Shown piece after piece: positions 23,041-33,920 of a stretch of DNA of 64,000 bases (within the stretch, counting starts at the first letter, position 1; the number at the start of each line of letters is the position of its first letter). Under the pieces are notes generated by a model. It was not told where the DNA came from, did not search any database, and was given only the letters and a program-made list of their open reading frames with translations. A program made the translations under genes and the position numbers. This stretch comes from Doryteuthis pealeii (taxonomy: Eukaryota; Mollusca; Cephalopoda; Myopsida; Loliginidae). The stretch is from positions 95,637,010 to 95,701,009 of the forward strand of contig CM042141.1 in assembly GCA_023376005.1 (NCBI GenBank), in the 5' to 3' direction.

Positions 23041-23076
23041 TTAAAAAAGCTCATTCATTTTAAAGATGCAAACACT
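23041..23076. repeat. Satellite remnant beyond the SINE
   Basis: 'ttaaaaaagctcattcat' followed by 'tttaaa...aacactt' is a degenerate piece of the 77-bp monomer. It shows the array once extended past the SINE insertion point. Confidence 0.8.
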
Positions 23077-23127
23077 TTTTGGGGAATTTTGTACATCACC
23101 ATACATACATACAGATAGATATCAGTC

Positions 23128-23194
23128 TCATATGTATATGTATATGTATATGTATATATATATATATGTGTGTGTGTGAGTGTGTGCATGCATG

Positions 23195-23257
<63 letters not shown>
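23128..23257. repeat. Compound (TATG)n/(TA)n/(TG)n microsatellite
   Basis: Alternating TATATG, TG and TA tracts. Followed at about 23262 by the module 'gagagaaatcaatatcaac', which recurs after microsatellites at 25935 and 26330. Confidence 0.95.
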
Positions 23258-23263
<6 letters not shown>

Positions 23264-23689
23264 AAGTGAGAGAAATCAATATCAACCTAATGCTACCACA
23301 AAATTCTTACATTCCCCCCAAAATTATTTTTGAATTTTTTTTCATTAGGTTTCTCATTGACAGAAAATATTCTTCATTTTTCACCAGTTTTATTTTTCCT
23401 AAATGAAAATCTGATTGAAATCACCCCAACTTTAATGAATTCTGTCTCCAAAATTGTTATAATTTGAGTGGGTTCTAATATTTAACCATTTTATATTCAG
23501 ACATTGTGTTCATTGTCTTGTATTATTCAGATCTTTATGGTTCACAAATTCATGGATCTCATTGAATTTTGACAAACATAAATCTCAAAAAGAATCCTTT
23601 CTTTCTTAAAAGAAATAGTTCTTCCCCCTCTTTAATGAGTTTAATGAGCATTGCTGACTTTAAAGTTGTAATGAAACACCACATCTTTA

Positions 23690-25320
23690 TTTTGAATTAC
23701 CCACCAAGGTTTTAGTATCAGATAATATCTTTAAGAATGCTAGATTTTACAAGTATACCAATATGGGATTAGTGAAATATATTAAAGGTAAAAATAGATC
23801 CTATTGTTGCAATTTCTGCTGCTGCTGGGATGGACTTGTGTCTAAAAGGATTATCTTCCCTTGCCACCATGTTTTCACGACTAGGTGGCATTACTAGCTG
23901 GGTATTTAAACTCAGCTCTCTGTCCCTCTCTTGGTCTGGCATCCACAAAGATGGACTAGATGTGTGTTGTCTGTAGAGACCGGTGTTGTGTGTTTCAACT
24001 TCACAAATGATATTTAAATGACAATAAAATAACAAAACACAGTTTAGGCAGAAAATACAGAGAAATGACAAAGATAAAGCATCTATTTATAAATAACAAA
24101 TAAATTTATTTGGAGAATAAATTTGTATAAATAAAAAAATATGTGAATTTTCACAACATTAATATGAATGCAAAAATTTGTATGTGGAATTAGCAAAGTT
24201 CGAAAGGAAGTGGACAAATGGAAAATTAAAGTTTTTGGTGATACGAGCAGTGAAATGGAGTTGTAATGTTAATAGCAATGGCACGATGATGATAGATAGT
24301 AGTAAACGTTGACTCAGAAGGTTGACGTTTGTTTTGGTAATCAGCAAGTCGACTCATTTACTCGGACGTCGTTTAGCACTGTCTAAAAGCTAAATGGAAT
24401 CTGAGTTTGTTGATTTTTTTCGTCTGTATTTATACTTAACAAATATTCTATTTTGGTGCTTAAGCACAGACATAGTTTTAAACACCATGATTTGTCCAAT
24501 CGAACTCTGACAAATGTATAAATATTTTTTAAAACTCTTTTCCTTAACTTTGGAAAAAAGAATCATGTTTGTGTTTATCCTTATTTGGATATAAAATATA
24601 AGATTTTATCCTATATGTCTCTGTTCATTAAGTGGGGTGGGGTGGGGATTTGCTATCAGTAAGTGACTCACATATTCTTTATTAACTCTTTCTTACTTCC
24701 AAAGGATTTTCATCCTATCTGTTTTGTATAATGTCATGTATATCAATTTCCACGTGCTCAGACAATAAAGTCTGTATTCGTTGTTATATTTTACTTCTAT
24801 GTTCAGATTTAATTATCTATATATTCACCTACATTGGAAGGTTTTTCTTAACCTTCTAACGTATTAAAAGAAAACAGTTTTGGTCACTAAAGTCAAAGCT
24901 ACACCCATTTAAATCTTATATTATAAAATGTAGAGAGTATATCAGCTGAAACATTTTAATAGAGTAAAACTAGGTTGAATAAATCCAGCAATGACCTTTT
25001 GTTCTATATAAGAAATTTATGTAAATTTCCTTGTCTTAGTTACTCATCTTTGGTTTGCCATTGTAATTATTTTGAATTACCCACCAAGACTTCATCTAGT
25101 TTTGTATCAGATAATCTCTTTTAGAATGCTAGATTTTAAAAGTATACTAATATGGGATTAGTAAAATATATTAAAGGTAAAAATACATTCTATGAAATCT
25201 CGAGAGTAAATCAACTAAAACATTTTCTTAGGAGAAAACTAGGTTGAATAAATCAAGCCATGAACATTTTTTTTCTATATAAGACATTTTTATAAATTTT
25301 CTTGTCTTAATTATTTGTCA
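23690..25320. repeat. Direct repeats in AT-rich DNA
   Basis: The segment 23690-23805 ('ttttgaattacccaccaag', 'agaatgctagatttta.aagtata', 'atatgggattagt.aaatat') recurs at 25068-25195. The segment 24928-25052 ('acattttaatag', 'aaaactaggttgaataaat') recurs at 25196-25320. The two halves lie next to each other in the right-hand copy, which suggests duplication of a longer unit. Confidence 0.75.
23842..23960 (+). repeat. Dispersed repeat G fragment
   Basis: 'attatcttcccttgccaccat', 'aggtggcattactagctgggta' and 'ctctgtccctctcttggtctggc' correspond to 48372-48480 ('ttatcttcccttgttgca', 'aataggtggcgttgg'). Unclassified. Confidence 0.5.
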
Positions 25321-25399
25321 TGTCTAAATCTGAGAGACATGAATTTTATTGACTCTCATCTTGGGTGGGTGTGTGAGTCTCTGTGTGTCCATGTTTTCC

Positions 25400-25827
25400 A
25401 GTATGTGTGTGTGTGTGTGTGTGTGTATTGGTAACCATAAGAGCAAGTCAGCTACGCTGTCATTTTCAAAAGCGTGTGTGTGTGGTGAGGATGAAGATTC
25501 TTACCAAACTTTGAGCATGATGGGCATTTCTGACATTGGCATGCAAAAATGTTTTTATTTAGAACTGAAAGGAAATAAGCAGGTTTTGTTTTGTTTTGGT
25601 TTTTTTTCTTTTCATTTGGAATTTATTTATTTTATTCTATTATTTTCTTTACTTATTAAATCTTGTGTATACATCTCCATCCATCCATACTGATAGATGA
25701 ACACACACACACACAAACACACACACACATATATACACATACACACATACACACACACACATATATATATATATATTTCACTCTCATATGAATATATATA
25801 TATATATACATGCATACACATATATAA

Positions 25828-25867
<40 letters not shown>

Positions 25868-25883
25868 TTATATATGTGTATGC

Positions 25884-25925
<42 letters not shown>

Positions 25926-25985
25926 ATGAGAGAAAGAGAGAAATCAATATCAACATGATGCACACACACATACACATACACACAT

Positions 25986-26050
<65 letters not shown>

Positions 26051-26256
26051 CATATCACTCTCATGTGTATATGTATATATACATATATATGTGTGTGTAT
26101 GTGATATATATATATATATATAATATATATATATATATATAGCACTCATGTGTATATATATATATACATATATATGTATGTATGTGATATATATATATAT
26201 ATCACTCTCAAGTGTATATGTGTAAATGTATATATATGTATATATGTATATACATA

Positions 26257-26319
<63 letters not shown>

Positions 26320-26325
26320 TTAAGC
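25400..26325. repeat. Dense microsatellite cluster
   Basis: (TG)n, (CA)n, (TA)n and TATG-type tracts fill this kilobase, including two halves that mirror one another. Long open frames here translate only to YIYIYI or THTHTH and are artefacts. The module 'agagagaaatcaatatcaac' occurs at 25933 and 26330. Confidence 0.95.
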
Positions 26326-26734
26326 AAGAGAGAGAAATCAATATCAACGTAGTGCACTGTGCAGATTTACCACAAATAACTTTTTTAATCTCAAGAAAAT
26401 AAATAAGCAATTTATGTTAATATTTAAAATTCCTACTTACTTTTTTTTATCCTTTTTCTTTTTGTTTCTCTATAATTGTCCATAGATAAATATCTTATTC
26501 CCATGCAAACACCAGCATCAATTTTTTTTTCTTTTTCTATAAATATTACTTTTAAAATAGCTTAATAGCCGACGACACGAAATAATATGCTATGAAGAAT
26601 AGGTCAATATCATCATAAACTATGGCAATAATCACTTTCAAAATGGCGTCTCTCTTTTTGGGGTTTAATCAACTGGCTGATTCAGCTCTTTAAAGATAAA
26701 CAGGTTTATAATACGAACCATGATGTCTATGTAT

Positions 26735-26940
26735 GTATTCACCCAACCTATCCAAGGATGTGACACAAGGTCAATTTCTTAAGAGGGGTTTAAAAGGTTT
26801 GAATTTAGATATTTCTTTTTCCTAGACCAATTTCCATATCAACATTAAAGAGCCCAGTCTGCCCTGCTATTTGCTAATAGTTGGATGAAGAATAGTTGGA
26901 TTCATACAGCCTTGTCCAGGATTTGAATTTGTGGTGGACA
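26735..26940 (-). repeat. SINE family B, tail and body
   Basis: Minus-strand family-B body and tail: complements of 'ccaacctatccaaggatgtgac', 'gtttgaatttagatatttc' and 'agcccagtctgccctgctatt'. The head is partly lost near 26930. Confidence 0.75.
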
Positions 26941-27009
26941 AGCTTTGGTATCGCTGATTGAAGGTTGTTTTCATATGTTTGTTGTTTTGTGTACCACAAC
27001 AAATAATTT

Positions 27010-27370
27010 GTGTGTATATACCAACCCCTCCGCATGAGCAGAATGTGATACAATGTCAATTTTTTAATCGGACAGGTTTGAATTCAGAGTTTTCCTTTCT
27101 TCTATACCAGTTTTCATACCATGGTTAAAAAGCCCAGTCTGCCCTACTATTTACTCATAGCTGGAGGAAGAATAGTTGGATTCATACCTTTCCCAAGGGT
27201 CTTAGCACTATGGGAAATGCAATCCATCTTGTCCAGGATTTCAGGTCTCCCACCTATTTACCCATATCTGGAGGGGAATAGTTGGATGCATACCTTTCCC
27301 AAGGGTATTAGTGCTATGGGAAATGCAACCAGTCTCATCCAGGATTTGAGCTCTCCCACTATTTACTCAA
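27010..27370 (-). repeat. SINE family B with duplicated head-body segment
   Basis: A minus-strand family-B copy (27010-27240) has a second copy of the 'ccatagctggagg.gaatagttgga' to 'gtccaggattt' section at 27250-27370. The internal duplication gives two B-box-like elements. Confidence 0.75.
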
Positions 27371-27375
27371 GTTTA

Positions 27376-27640
27376 ATCTGATATGAGCATCAGAATGTTG
27401 GTAGGTGGTTTATCTAGAGGTTTTGGTCACTCCACTATGTACTTTGGCAAAGCTGATTCGCTGGATTCTGATTGGCTGCTGGTTTTCAGTGTAGAAACTT
27501 TGATCCATAAATACACAACACATTGCTATGTTCTGGGACTTAGTACAGGGTCTGTATTTGGTTACAGCATGTCTGGCAACTGGTTGCTAGTTGAAGCCTT
27601 CCTGTGAATGTGAGTATGATATGTTGATTCTACAGACAAC
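27376..27640 (+). promoter_or_regulatory. Dispersed repeat K, promoter-like module
   Basis: Shared with 54505-54775: 'ctactatgt', 'tgattggctg.tggtttcagtgt', a TATA-like AT-rich stretch, 'atgttctg', and 'gccttcctgtgaa.gtgagtatgat'. ATTGGCTG is an inverted CCAAT box, the ATAAATA/ATATATA region is TATA-like, and GTGAGTATG resembles a splice donor. The order (CCAAT, TATA, short exon, donor) suggests a dispersed promoter-first-exon unit or an LTR-like element, by inference only. Confidence 0.45.
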
Positions 27641-28133
27641 AATCTTATGAGTCATTACCAAACTGAAAAAAAATAAAAATAAAAACCTTGTCTTCATACC
27701 TTTTAGATTACTTTCAGCTGAATTAGCACCATGCAACTTTTCGACTGATTTATTTTTTTTTGAACACACCTCATAATTTTAAATACAATGCACATTTTAT
27801 CTTAACATGTTAGTGGTTTATGTATTTTATAATGTGTGTCTGCTTTGTTTAAGAGAAGCAATTTACAATATTCTGGCTTTATGAACAGGAATGATATTTA
27901 ATGTTCCTCGAGATTTTATGTTAAATTTCAACTTTGTATTTATTTTTGTTTTCTATGTTTTCCAGCAGTTTTCATAATCCTAACAACTTTTGATGTTGTC
28001 ATCTCTTTACTCAAACTCATATTTTCCTTATTTTTCAAATTATAAAACAGAAAGAGAATCATTCAATCACATTATAACCAGTTCATCTGAAAATGTTGTC
28101 TCCTTTTATTGATACTACTTTCAACAATTCACA

Positions 28134-28455
28134 GTGGAACTCCTCGTTGCCTAGTGGATAACGTAGTGGACTGCAATATCGTAGAAAGCAAGTTCAAACT
28201 GCAGTCGTGCTATTTCTTGTAAGTTGTCTTGTTAATTGTTTTGTAACTTATTGTTCTGTGTTTTTGTATGTATCCGTTAGTACTGGATACTGGTGTTGAA
28301 TAAATATATTAAGCACTCAATTTCTTCTGGGTATCATTTCATCTCAACGATACAACACTATTATATTCACTTTCTAACTAACACCTTTTGGAAAGGCATC
28401 AAACACATTATCCCTCAGATATGGGTTAAATAGTACCAATACTATTCTTCTGTAA
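28134..28455 (+). repeat. SINE family H, split by an insertion
   Basis: The tRNA-like head 'ttgcctagtggataacgtag' and 'gcaagttcaaactgcag' (28144-28207) continues at 28358 with 'ctattatattcactttctaac'. The interruption (28215-28357) is annotated separately. Confidence 0.8.
28215..28357 (+). mobile_element. 143-bp insertion with 5-bp target duplication
   Basis: CTATT occurs immediately before (28210-28214) and after (28358-28362) the insert, and uninterrupted SINE H copies have a single CTATT here. The insert contains an AATAAA signal (about 28300) about 55 bp before its end and terminates in TACAACA, as in the LTR-like segment at 6917-7482. A very short solo LTR (TRIM-like) or an internally deleted one is the best guess. 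Confidence 0.6.
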
Positions 28456-28745
28456 GGATAGGTTTGTGGAAGCACCTGTGGTGTAACGGTTATCATCGTA
28501 GGAAATGGAAATAGTGACACAAGTTCAAATCCTGGAAAAGGCTGTTTGCATTTCACTTAGTGCTAATACCCTTGGAAAAGGTATGAATCCAACAATTATC
28601 CTTCCAGCTATGGGCAAATAGTAGGGCATACTGGGCTCATTAACTTTGGCATGTCAACTGGTCTAGGAGAAGGAAAACTCTGAATTCAAACCTGGCTTAA
28701 AAATTTACCTTGTGTCATGTTCTGCTCATGCAGAGTGATTAGTAC
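28448..28745 (+). repeat. SINE family B, near full length
   Basis: The head includes TGGTGTAACGG (A box) and 'caagttcaaatcctgg' (B box). The complete body and the common tail ('tttaccttgtgtcatgttctg') follow. It starts directly at the 3' end of the preceding SINE H. Confidence 0.85.
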
Positions 28746-29479
28746 ATGAATATCAGGATGGCTTTGGCATTATATAACACACATGCCATTGACATGCCAT
28801 TAAACAAAGAAACCAAACCAAACCTAACTCTTTTGATTATTTTTGAAACTCCTGTAATGCTCTACATATCGTCTGATGATTCTAGCTTTTCTGAGAGGCT
28901 TTAAAGCTTATGTAATTATGTACATATGATATCATTCAATGATCCTAACTCTACTGACAGTTTTTGACGATAATGTAATGCTCTACATATGATATCTTTC
29001 AATGATCCTTGCCCTTCTGAAGGTTTTTTGTAGCTAATATAATGCTCTACATATATCTTTCAGCTATCATTATATTATATTATATATATATATATATATA
29101 TTATATTATATATAAAAAGAAATTTTCAGAGATGATTTAACAAATGGAAAACTCACTGTAATAAGTATGTAAAATACCAAGGAGACTATTTTGGAGAAAA
29201 TTAATGTTTTATTCAGTATTTATTTCTGTCAGGGTAAATACAGCTCCAGTCACAATACTTTTTGAACACACTTCATATATGGATAGTAAATTTATCTACT
29301 TTATTCTATTTTGGTATTGTCTTCAAAATTTAGAATAATACTCTTTTGTTTTGTTTTATTATCAAGATTAATAATCCATAAATATCTATTCTACAATTTA
29401 TTTTCATTTATTTATAAATAATTGGGAGTCAAGTCAGGACAAGACAGGTCTTCTTTCTTACCTGCTACTAGTACCACAT

Positions 29480-30065
29480 AAACTAATAACATGTAATAGT
29501 ACCATGGAATATTACTGTAATATTACTGTAAACTAGTACTACCTGTTCCATAGTCAGCTTTTCAACATCAAAACTGGCACCCCCATTGGGGGGCACACCT
29601 CGTCTGGTGAGGTGGGGGTGTGGACACCCAGCATCACTAAAAACAAGTGCTGTCAAAGGGCGGATGAGTTCCAGATGAGATCCACACCGATAGTAATAAG
29701 ATTGGGTACTTACTACTCCCATAAATCTCCTAATGGGGCTGCTTAGCTTTGGACAGCAATCCATCTAGACAAGTCTGTTATAAAACCTCATTCCAAGGAA
29801 AGGCTAGGGGAGTAAAATGAAATCAAATCCAAAGCTGGAGTCCCTAAAGTGGTGTGATGCTGAACTTTAATGCTATCCAACAACTCCTGCAACATTCTCA
29901 TTGCCACACTGCATTGGGTTAATTTCCCTTTACTTTAGACCACAGTGTGGAGAGGGGAACCTGCTGCTTGGACAACAGTTCATCCTCCATATCAACCATC
30001 GCAGGCTATGTGGCTACACGTTTTTTGGACTCTACACTATTGTCTGAAGTAGACAGATGGGTGCC
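29480..30065 (+). repeat. Unclassified GC-richer dispersed-repeat-like block
   Basis: A stretch with G/C-rich motifs ('ggcacccccattggggggc', 'ggtggggctgc'-like, 'ctgctgcttggacaacag') stands out from its AT-rich neighbourhood and resembles the composition of family A. The minus strand is open from 29764 to 29483 (93 codons) but no domain is recognised. Possibly a LINE or SINE-like repeat. Confidence 0.3.
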
Positions 30066-30399
30066 AAAGAAATAACTGTTTTATTCTTTTTTTTTTTTTC
30101 GGTATAATCAAAATACATGAATCACTTTGGACTCTATTCTAATATTATAAAGATGTTTATTGTATTTTTTCATAGTTTCTACTCATTAACACGGATATCA
30201 ATAATGCTATTATAATGAGATGTCAGAATAACATAAGGATTATCACAAGCCGCAAATAATAATATTAGGGATACATCTGGCCATCCCTTACAACAGCTGA
30301 AATAATTGTATCTAAAAAAAACCCTGCTCAGAAAAAGATGGGAGGGGAAGGGAAAATAAATTACATGTGAATCTTTAATTGGACATGATATAATTGTTT

Positions 30400-31499
30400 C
30401 TATACATATTCACCAACCCCTATGCACAAGTAGGATGTGACACAAGGTCAATTTCCTAAGCAGAGTTTAACAGCTTTCAATTCAGAGTTTTTCCTTCTAA
30501 TTTTTCATTGCTATTGCAATGCTACTTCTATGTCTATTCTAATTTTTAAATCTCTTCACAAATATAAATCAAATCTTCATAATTTTTGCACAAAAATCAA
30601 GATCTGGAGATAGTGAATGTGCATATAACATATCACTCAATAAGTTCTGGGCCTAACTAATAAAACACCAACTTTTAGGCAAAATTCAACTTTTTTCATC
30701 GATAGAGTCTCCTTCGAGGGTAGTACACTGATTCCAATGCTTCTCTAACAGTTTGATGCCTTTTTTGTAGAACAATTTGTCTTTGGCCTCAAAATATGCA
30801 TCAGTTTCCAATATCACTTCTTTATTGGAGCAAAATCTCTTTCCCAAGAGCATTCTTTTGAGGTCTGCAAACAGCCAGTAGTTGCTGGGAGCCAGATCTG
30901 AAGAATAGGGTGGGTGTGGAAGCAATTTAAAGAGCAATTCATATAGTTTTGCCATCATTGTAATTGACTCATTGCATTGTCTTGGTGAAAGAGCAATTTT
31001 TTCTTCTTCATTTGTGGCCGTATTTTTGTGATTTCTTCCTTCAAATGCACCAATAATGCTATATAATATTCGCTATTGATGCTTCTTCCTTTCTCAAGGT
31101 AATCGATGGACAAAATACCTTGTGCATCCCAAAATACGGAAGCCAAAACCTTGCCTGCTGATGTTTGCATCTTTGGTCACTTTAGACAGCTTTCACCTGC
31201 TGCTGTCCACTCAGTTGACTGCCAATTTGACTCCAAAGTAAAGTGGTGGATCCATGTTTCATCCATTGTCACATATTTACACAAAAACTCCTTTTTGTTG
31301 CATTGAAACAGTTGCAAACAAAGCTCTAAATCGTCAATGCGTTTCTGTTCAATTGTGAGAAAACGCAGCACCCACTTTAAACACAGCTTTCTCATTGACA
31401 AATTTTCATGCAAAATGGTGAATACACTGCCTTCTGATATCTTCAGAATTTTCCTGCTTCTAGACTGGTGGCCTAACCAAGGTTAAACCCAGTCTGCCC

Positions 31500-31505
<6 letters not shown>
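30400..31505 (-). repeat. SINE family B split by mariner-containing DNA
   Basis: The family-B tail (30400-30497) stops at 'ttcagagtttttccttct'. The body resumes at 31443 with 'tcagaattttcctgcttctagac' and continues through 'ctaaccaaggtta'. About 18 bp of the SINE are present on both sides. The intervening DNA includes the mariner transposase remnant. Confidence 0.65.
30636..31443 (-). mobile_element. Mariner transposase remnant 1
   Basis: Minus-strand translation in three frame blocks. First, HENLSMRKLCLKWVLRFLT with VTMDETWIHHFTLESN. Second, QTSAGKVLASVFWDAQGIL with IDYLEKGRSINSEYY and LLFHQDNA. Third, HPPYSSDLAPSNYWLFADLK through to the C-terminus and a stop. These are the mariner catalytic landmarks in order: first Asp in MDETW, second in FHQDNA, third in SSDLAPSNYWLF. 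The N-terminal DNA-binding region (roughly the first 100 or more residues) is missing, and at least two frameshifts are present, so it is inactive. 'Ataagttctgggcc' at 30641 may be part of the terminal repeat. Confidence 0.9.
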
Positions 31506-31544
<39 letters not shown>

Positions 31545-31571
31545 GTGTGTGTGTGTATATATATATATGTG

Positions 31572-31614
<43 letters not shown>
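31506..31614. repeat. (TA)n/(TG)n microsatellite
   Basis: Two long AT tracts with a central TG stretch. Confidence 0.96.
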
Positions 31615-31619
<5 letters not shown>

Positions 31620-31635
31620 CATACATGGATATATA

Positions 31636-31673
31636 CCAAGAAGGATCTTCAGGATAATTCAAACAGAATTTGG

Positions 31674-31723
<50 letters not shown>

Positions 31724-31763
31724 CCAAATTCTATCAGAATTATCCTGAAGATCCTTCTCGGTG
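31636..31763. repeat. Hairpin element centred on (TA)n
   Basis: 31636-31678 is the reverse complement of 31720-31763 ('gaaggatcttcaggataatt' and its mirror), with a 40-bp (TA)n at the centre. CTGAAGA...GAAAC (31745-31767) lies at the right end. Confidence 0.85.
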
Positions 31764-31925
31764 AAACCTGGGTAGGTAACTTCTGATGCTGATTCAGCTC
31801 CCTATTCAACCCTTTTCTATATTTATTATCCTGAGTCTTTCAGCTTCTTTTTCTTTTTTTCAACAGTGTAAACTGATATTTTTTTCTTTTTTGTACTGTT
31901 GAATCTTTACCCCAAACTTCTAAAG

Positions 31926-31977
31926 ATATATATATATATATATATACATATATATATGTGTGTGTGTGTGTGTGTAT
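31926..31977. repeat. (TA)n-(TG)n microsatellite
   Basis: AT then GT dinucleotides. Confidence 0.95.
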
Positions 31978-31987
31978 AAACTAAAGA

Positions 31988-32169
31988 CAAACTTAGAATA
32001 CTGCACTCTCTTCACTGTAACTTGAGTTCCATGTGGTTATACATTTATCAGACAGTGACAAAAAGCCATTAATGAAAAGCCTTTTGTTGACATCTTTTTC
32101 ACTGTCTGGTGATTGTGTAACCACATGAAACTCAAGTTACAGTGAAAAGACGGCAATATTGTAAGTTTG
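31988..32169. repeat. Hairpin MITE-like element, arms about 73 bp
   Basis: 31988-32061 and 32097-32169 are reverse complements with few mismatches (CAAACTTA at the ends, 'cactgtaacttgagtt' inside). The loop is about 35 bp. No coding capacity. A non-autonomous foldback element is likely. Confidence 0.85.
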
Positions 32170-32250
32170 TTTTTAGTTTTTATAGCGGTCTGTCAACTGG
32201 GCATTGAATACTTTCATTCTTTACTTCCTACAGACGTATTTTTAATTATC

Positions 32251-32289
<39 letters not shown>

Positions 32290-32611
32290 ATAAACCTAAT
32301 GAGTCAGTTTTGCATAGTGGTCTTCAGGGCTAAGGTATTGAGCACTCTTTACTTTTTAGCTTTAGAATATCCTTGCGGTTTTTATTTGAATATATATTTT
32401 TCATATATATATATACATATAAATTGTTTTTTCTTTTAGCCAAGCATTATAGTATCAACTGATTATTTTCGGTTGGTACGACTATCTTGGTCTTTTCTTT
32501 TTTTCAAAAAAATTTTTTTATCCCCAGGTGATGTTTGGTAGTATATTTTTACAATCAAACTATTTGCTGGGTTTTTTCTTACTGCAAGGGTTTACCAACA
32601 AGTTTGGTATG

Positions 32612-32822
32612 TTCCACAAGGTTCCTAGTTCGATACTGGTCCTCGCCAACTCAGCGTTATGAGTAGCTCAGGGATCTGTGCGGTAAAGTAATGAGCTGAT
32701 GGTAGGTGTGGCGCTCCACCTCAGATGCTAAAAAAACAATCTCCTTGGTCTAGCGCTATTGAAAAGGGGATAGACTCCCTCGCTGACTGGCTGATACTGA
32801 CTTTAAGCTGCCCTGTTGACTT

Positions 32823-32823
<1 letters not shown>
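32612..32823 (+). repeat. SINE family C, 5'-truncated
   Basis: Starts within the head ('aaggttcctagttcgatactgg') and contains the full C body. It ends in 'gttgactttatatata', running into a (TA)n tract. Confidence 0.8.
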
Positions 32824-32850
<27 letters not shown>

Positions 32851-32854
<4 letters not shown>

Positions 32855-33666
32855 GTGGTACATTGACTTACAAGTGCCCCAACTTATGAGTTTTTTTTAA
32901 GAAGTATGCCATTTTGTTTAGGACAGGTATAATTACCAACACAGCAACATGTATCATACATCAAAATGAAGCTGGTCCTCTGTGGATTATATCCCTACTT
33001 CTCCACATAGTCACCGTTTCTCTCAATAGCAATGTTCCAGCTTTGAATGAGAGCATGTATTCCTGCCCTGTAAAATTCTGTTGACTGTTCTTTGAGCCAC
33101 TTCTTCACTACAGATTTCACTTCCTTGTCACTGGAATAATGTTTGCCTCTCAAACCCTCTTTCATGGGGCCGAAGAGATGATAGTCTGAAAGCGCAAAAT
33201 CTGGTGAGTATGGAGGATGCAGAGGATGTTGTCCACCCAAATGAGGCAATTTTCTTGTGTGTAGTCGAGCATTGTCATGCAGAAGAAGTACAGTCAATTG
33301 GCAAGTTGTGCCTTACTCATCGGATTCTTGCTTTGAGCTTTGTTAGGATCTCAACATACTCCTTAGTTTTATAAAAAAAACTTAATATGAAATAAAGAAA
33401 ATGGCATTACTTTTTGACTCACCCTCATATTTATAAAAAAAATAAATATTCAAACATATCACACCACATCATTTATTCAATTTTATTCTGTTATTATAGA
33501 TTACAGTGCTATTTTTATTATTTTAAAAATATAACAAAAAAATTTTTTTTTTGGGGGGGGGAGATTAATGCCATTTTACTTTATTTCAATTGGGAAAATT
33601 GATTTGATATTCAAAGAAATTGAGTTACAAGCAGAATAAATTAAAGTCGTAAATCAACGTACCCTT
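32851..33666. mobile_element. DNA-transposon-like element hosting a mariner
   Basis: The left end 'agtggtacattgacttac' and the right end (complement of 'gtaaatcaacgtaccc.tgta') are imperfect inverted repeats next to TA-rich flanks. The outer parts contain only AT-rich sequence, and the centre is occupied by mariner remnant 2. Related single end at 12415-12480. Confidence 0.5.
32895..33428 (-). mobile_element. Mariner remnant 2, internally deleted
   Basis: The minus strand from 33360 encodes EYVEILTKLKARIR, a stop, then (frameshifted) VLLLHDNARLH, HPPYSPDFALSDYHLFGPMK and a C-terminus ending DYVEK plus stop (32995). The second and third catalytic Asp are visible (HDNA and SPDFALSDYHLF), but only 24 residues separate them, versus 34 in mariner, so about 10 codons are lost. 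The first Asp region and N-terminus are gone. The terminal repeat TGAGTCAAAAAGTAATGCC (complement, 33401-33419) and a decayed mirror at 32902-32925 bound the copy. Confidence 0.85.
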
Positions 33667-33920
33667 GTATAGTCTTCTTAAACATCACTGAAATGCACAA
33701 AAGGAGGTCATTAGTGATGTTACACAGATTTCGAGTTTTGCAACATTATATCTGTTCAACCAGTAGACCTGACATGCTATTAGGCCCCATCTATTCCAGA
33801 TTTGCTACGTATATTTTATGAATAGTTCATAAATTCATATATATTGGCCCAGGGATATGTAACAGCCGTGCAGAGACTTGCTCGGTACATGTATAAAATA
33901 GGAGATTGAAGGAAAAACTT

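Noticed and set aside
25627..26410. Long open frames of 130-174 codons
   Set aside because: They translate microsatellites (YIYI, THTH). No unique protein sequence.
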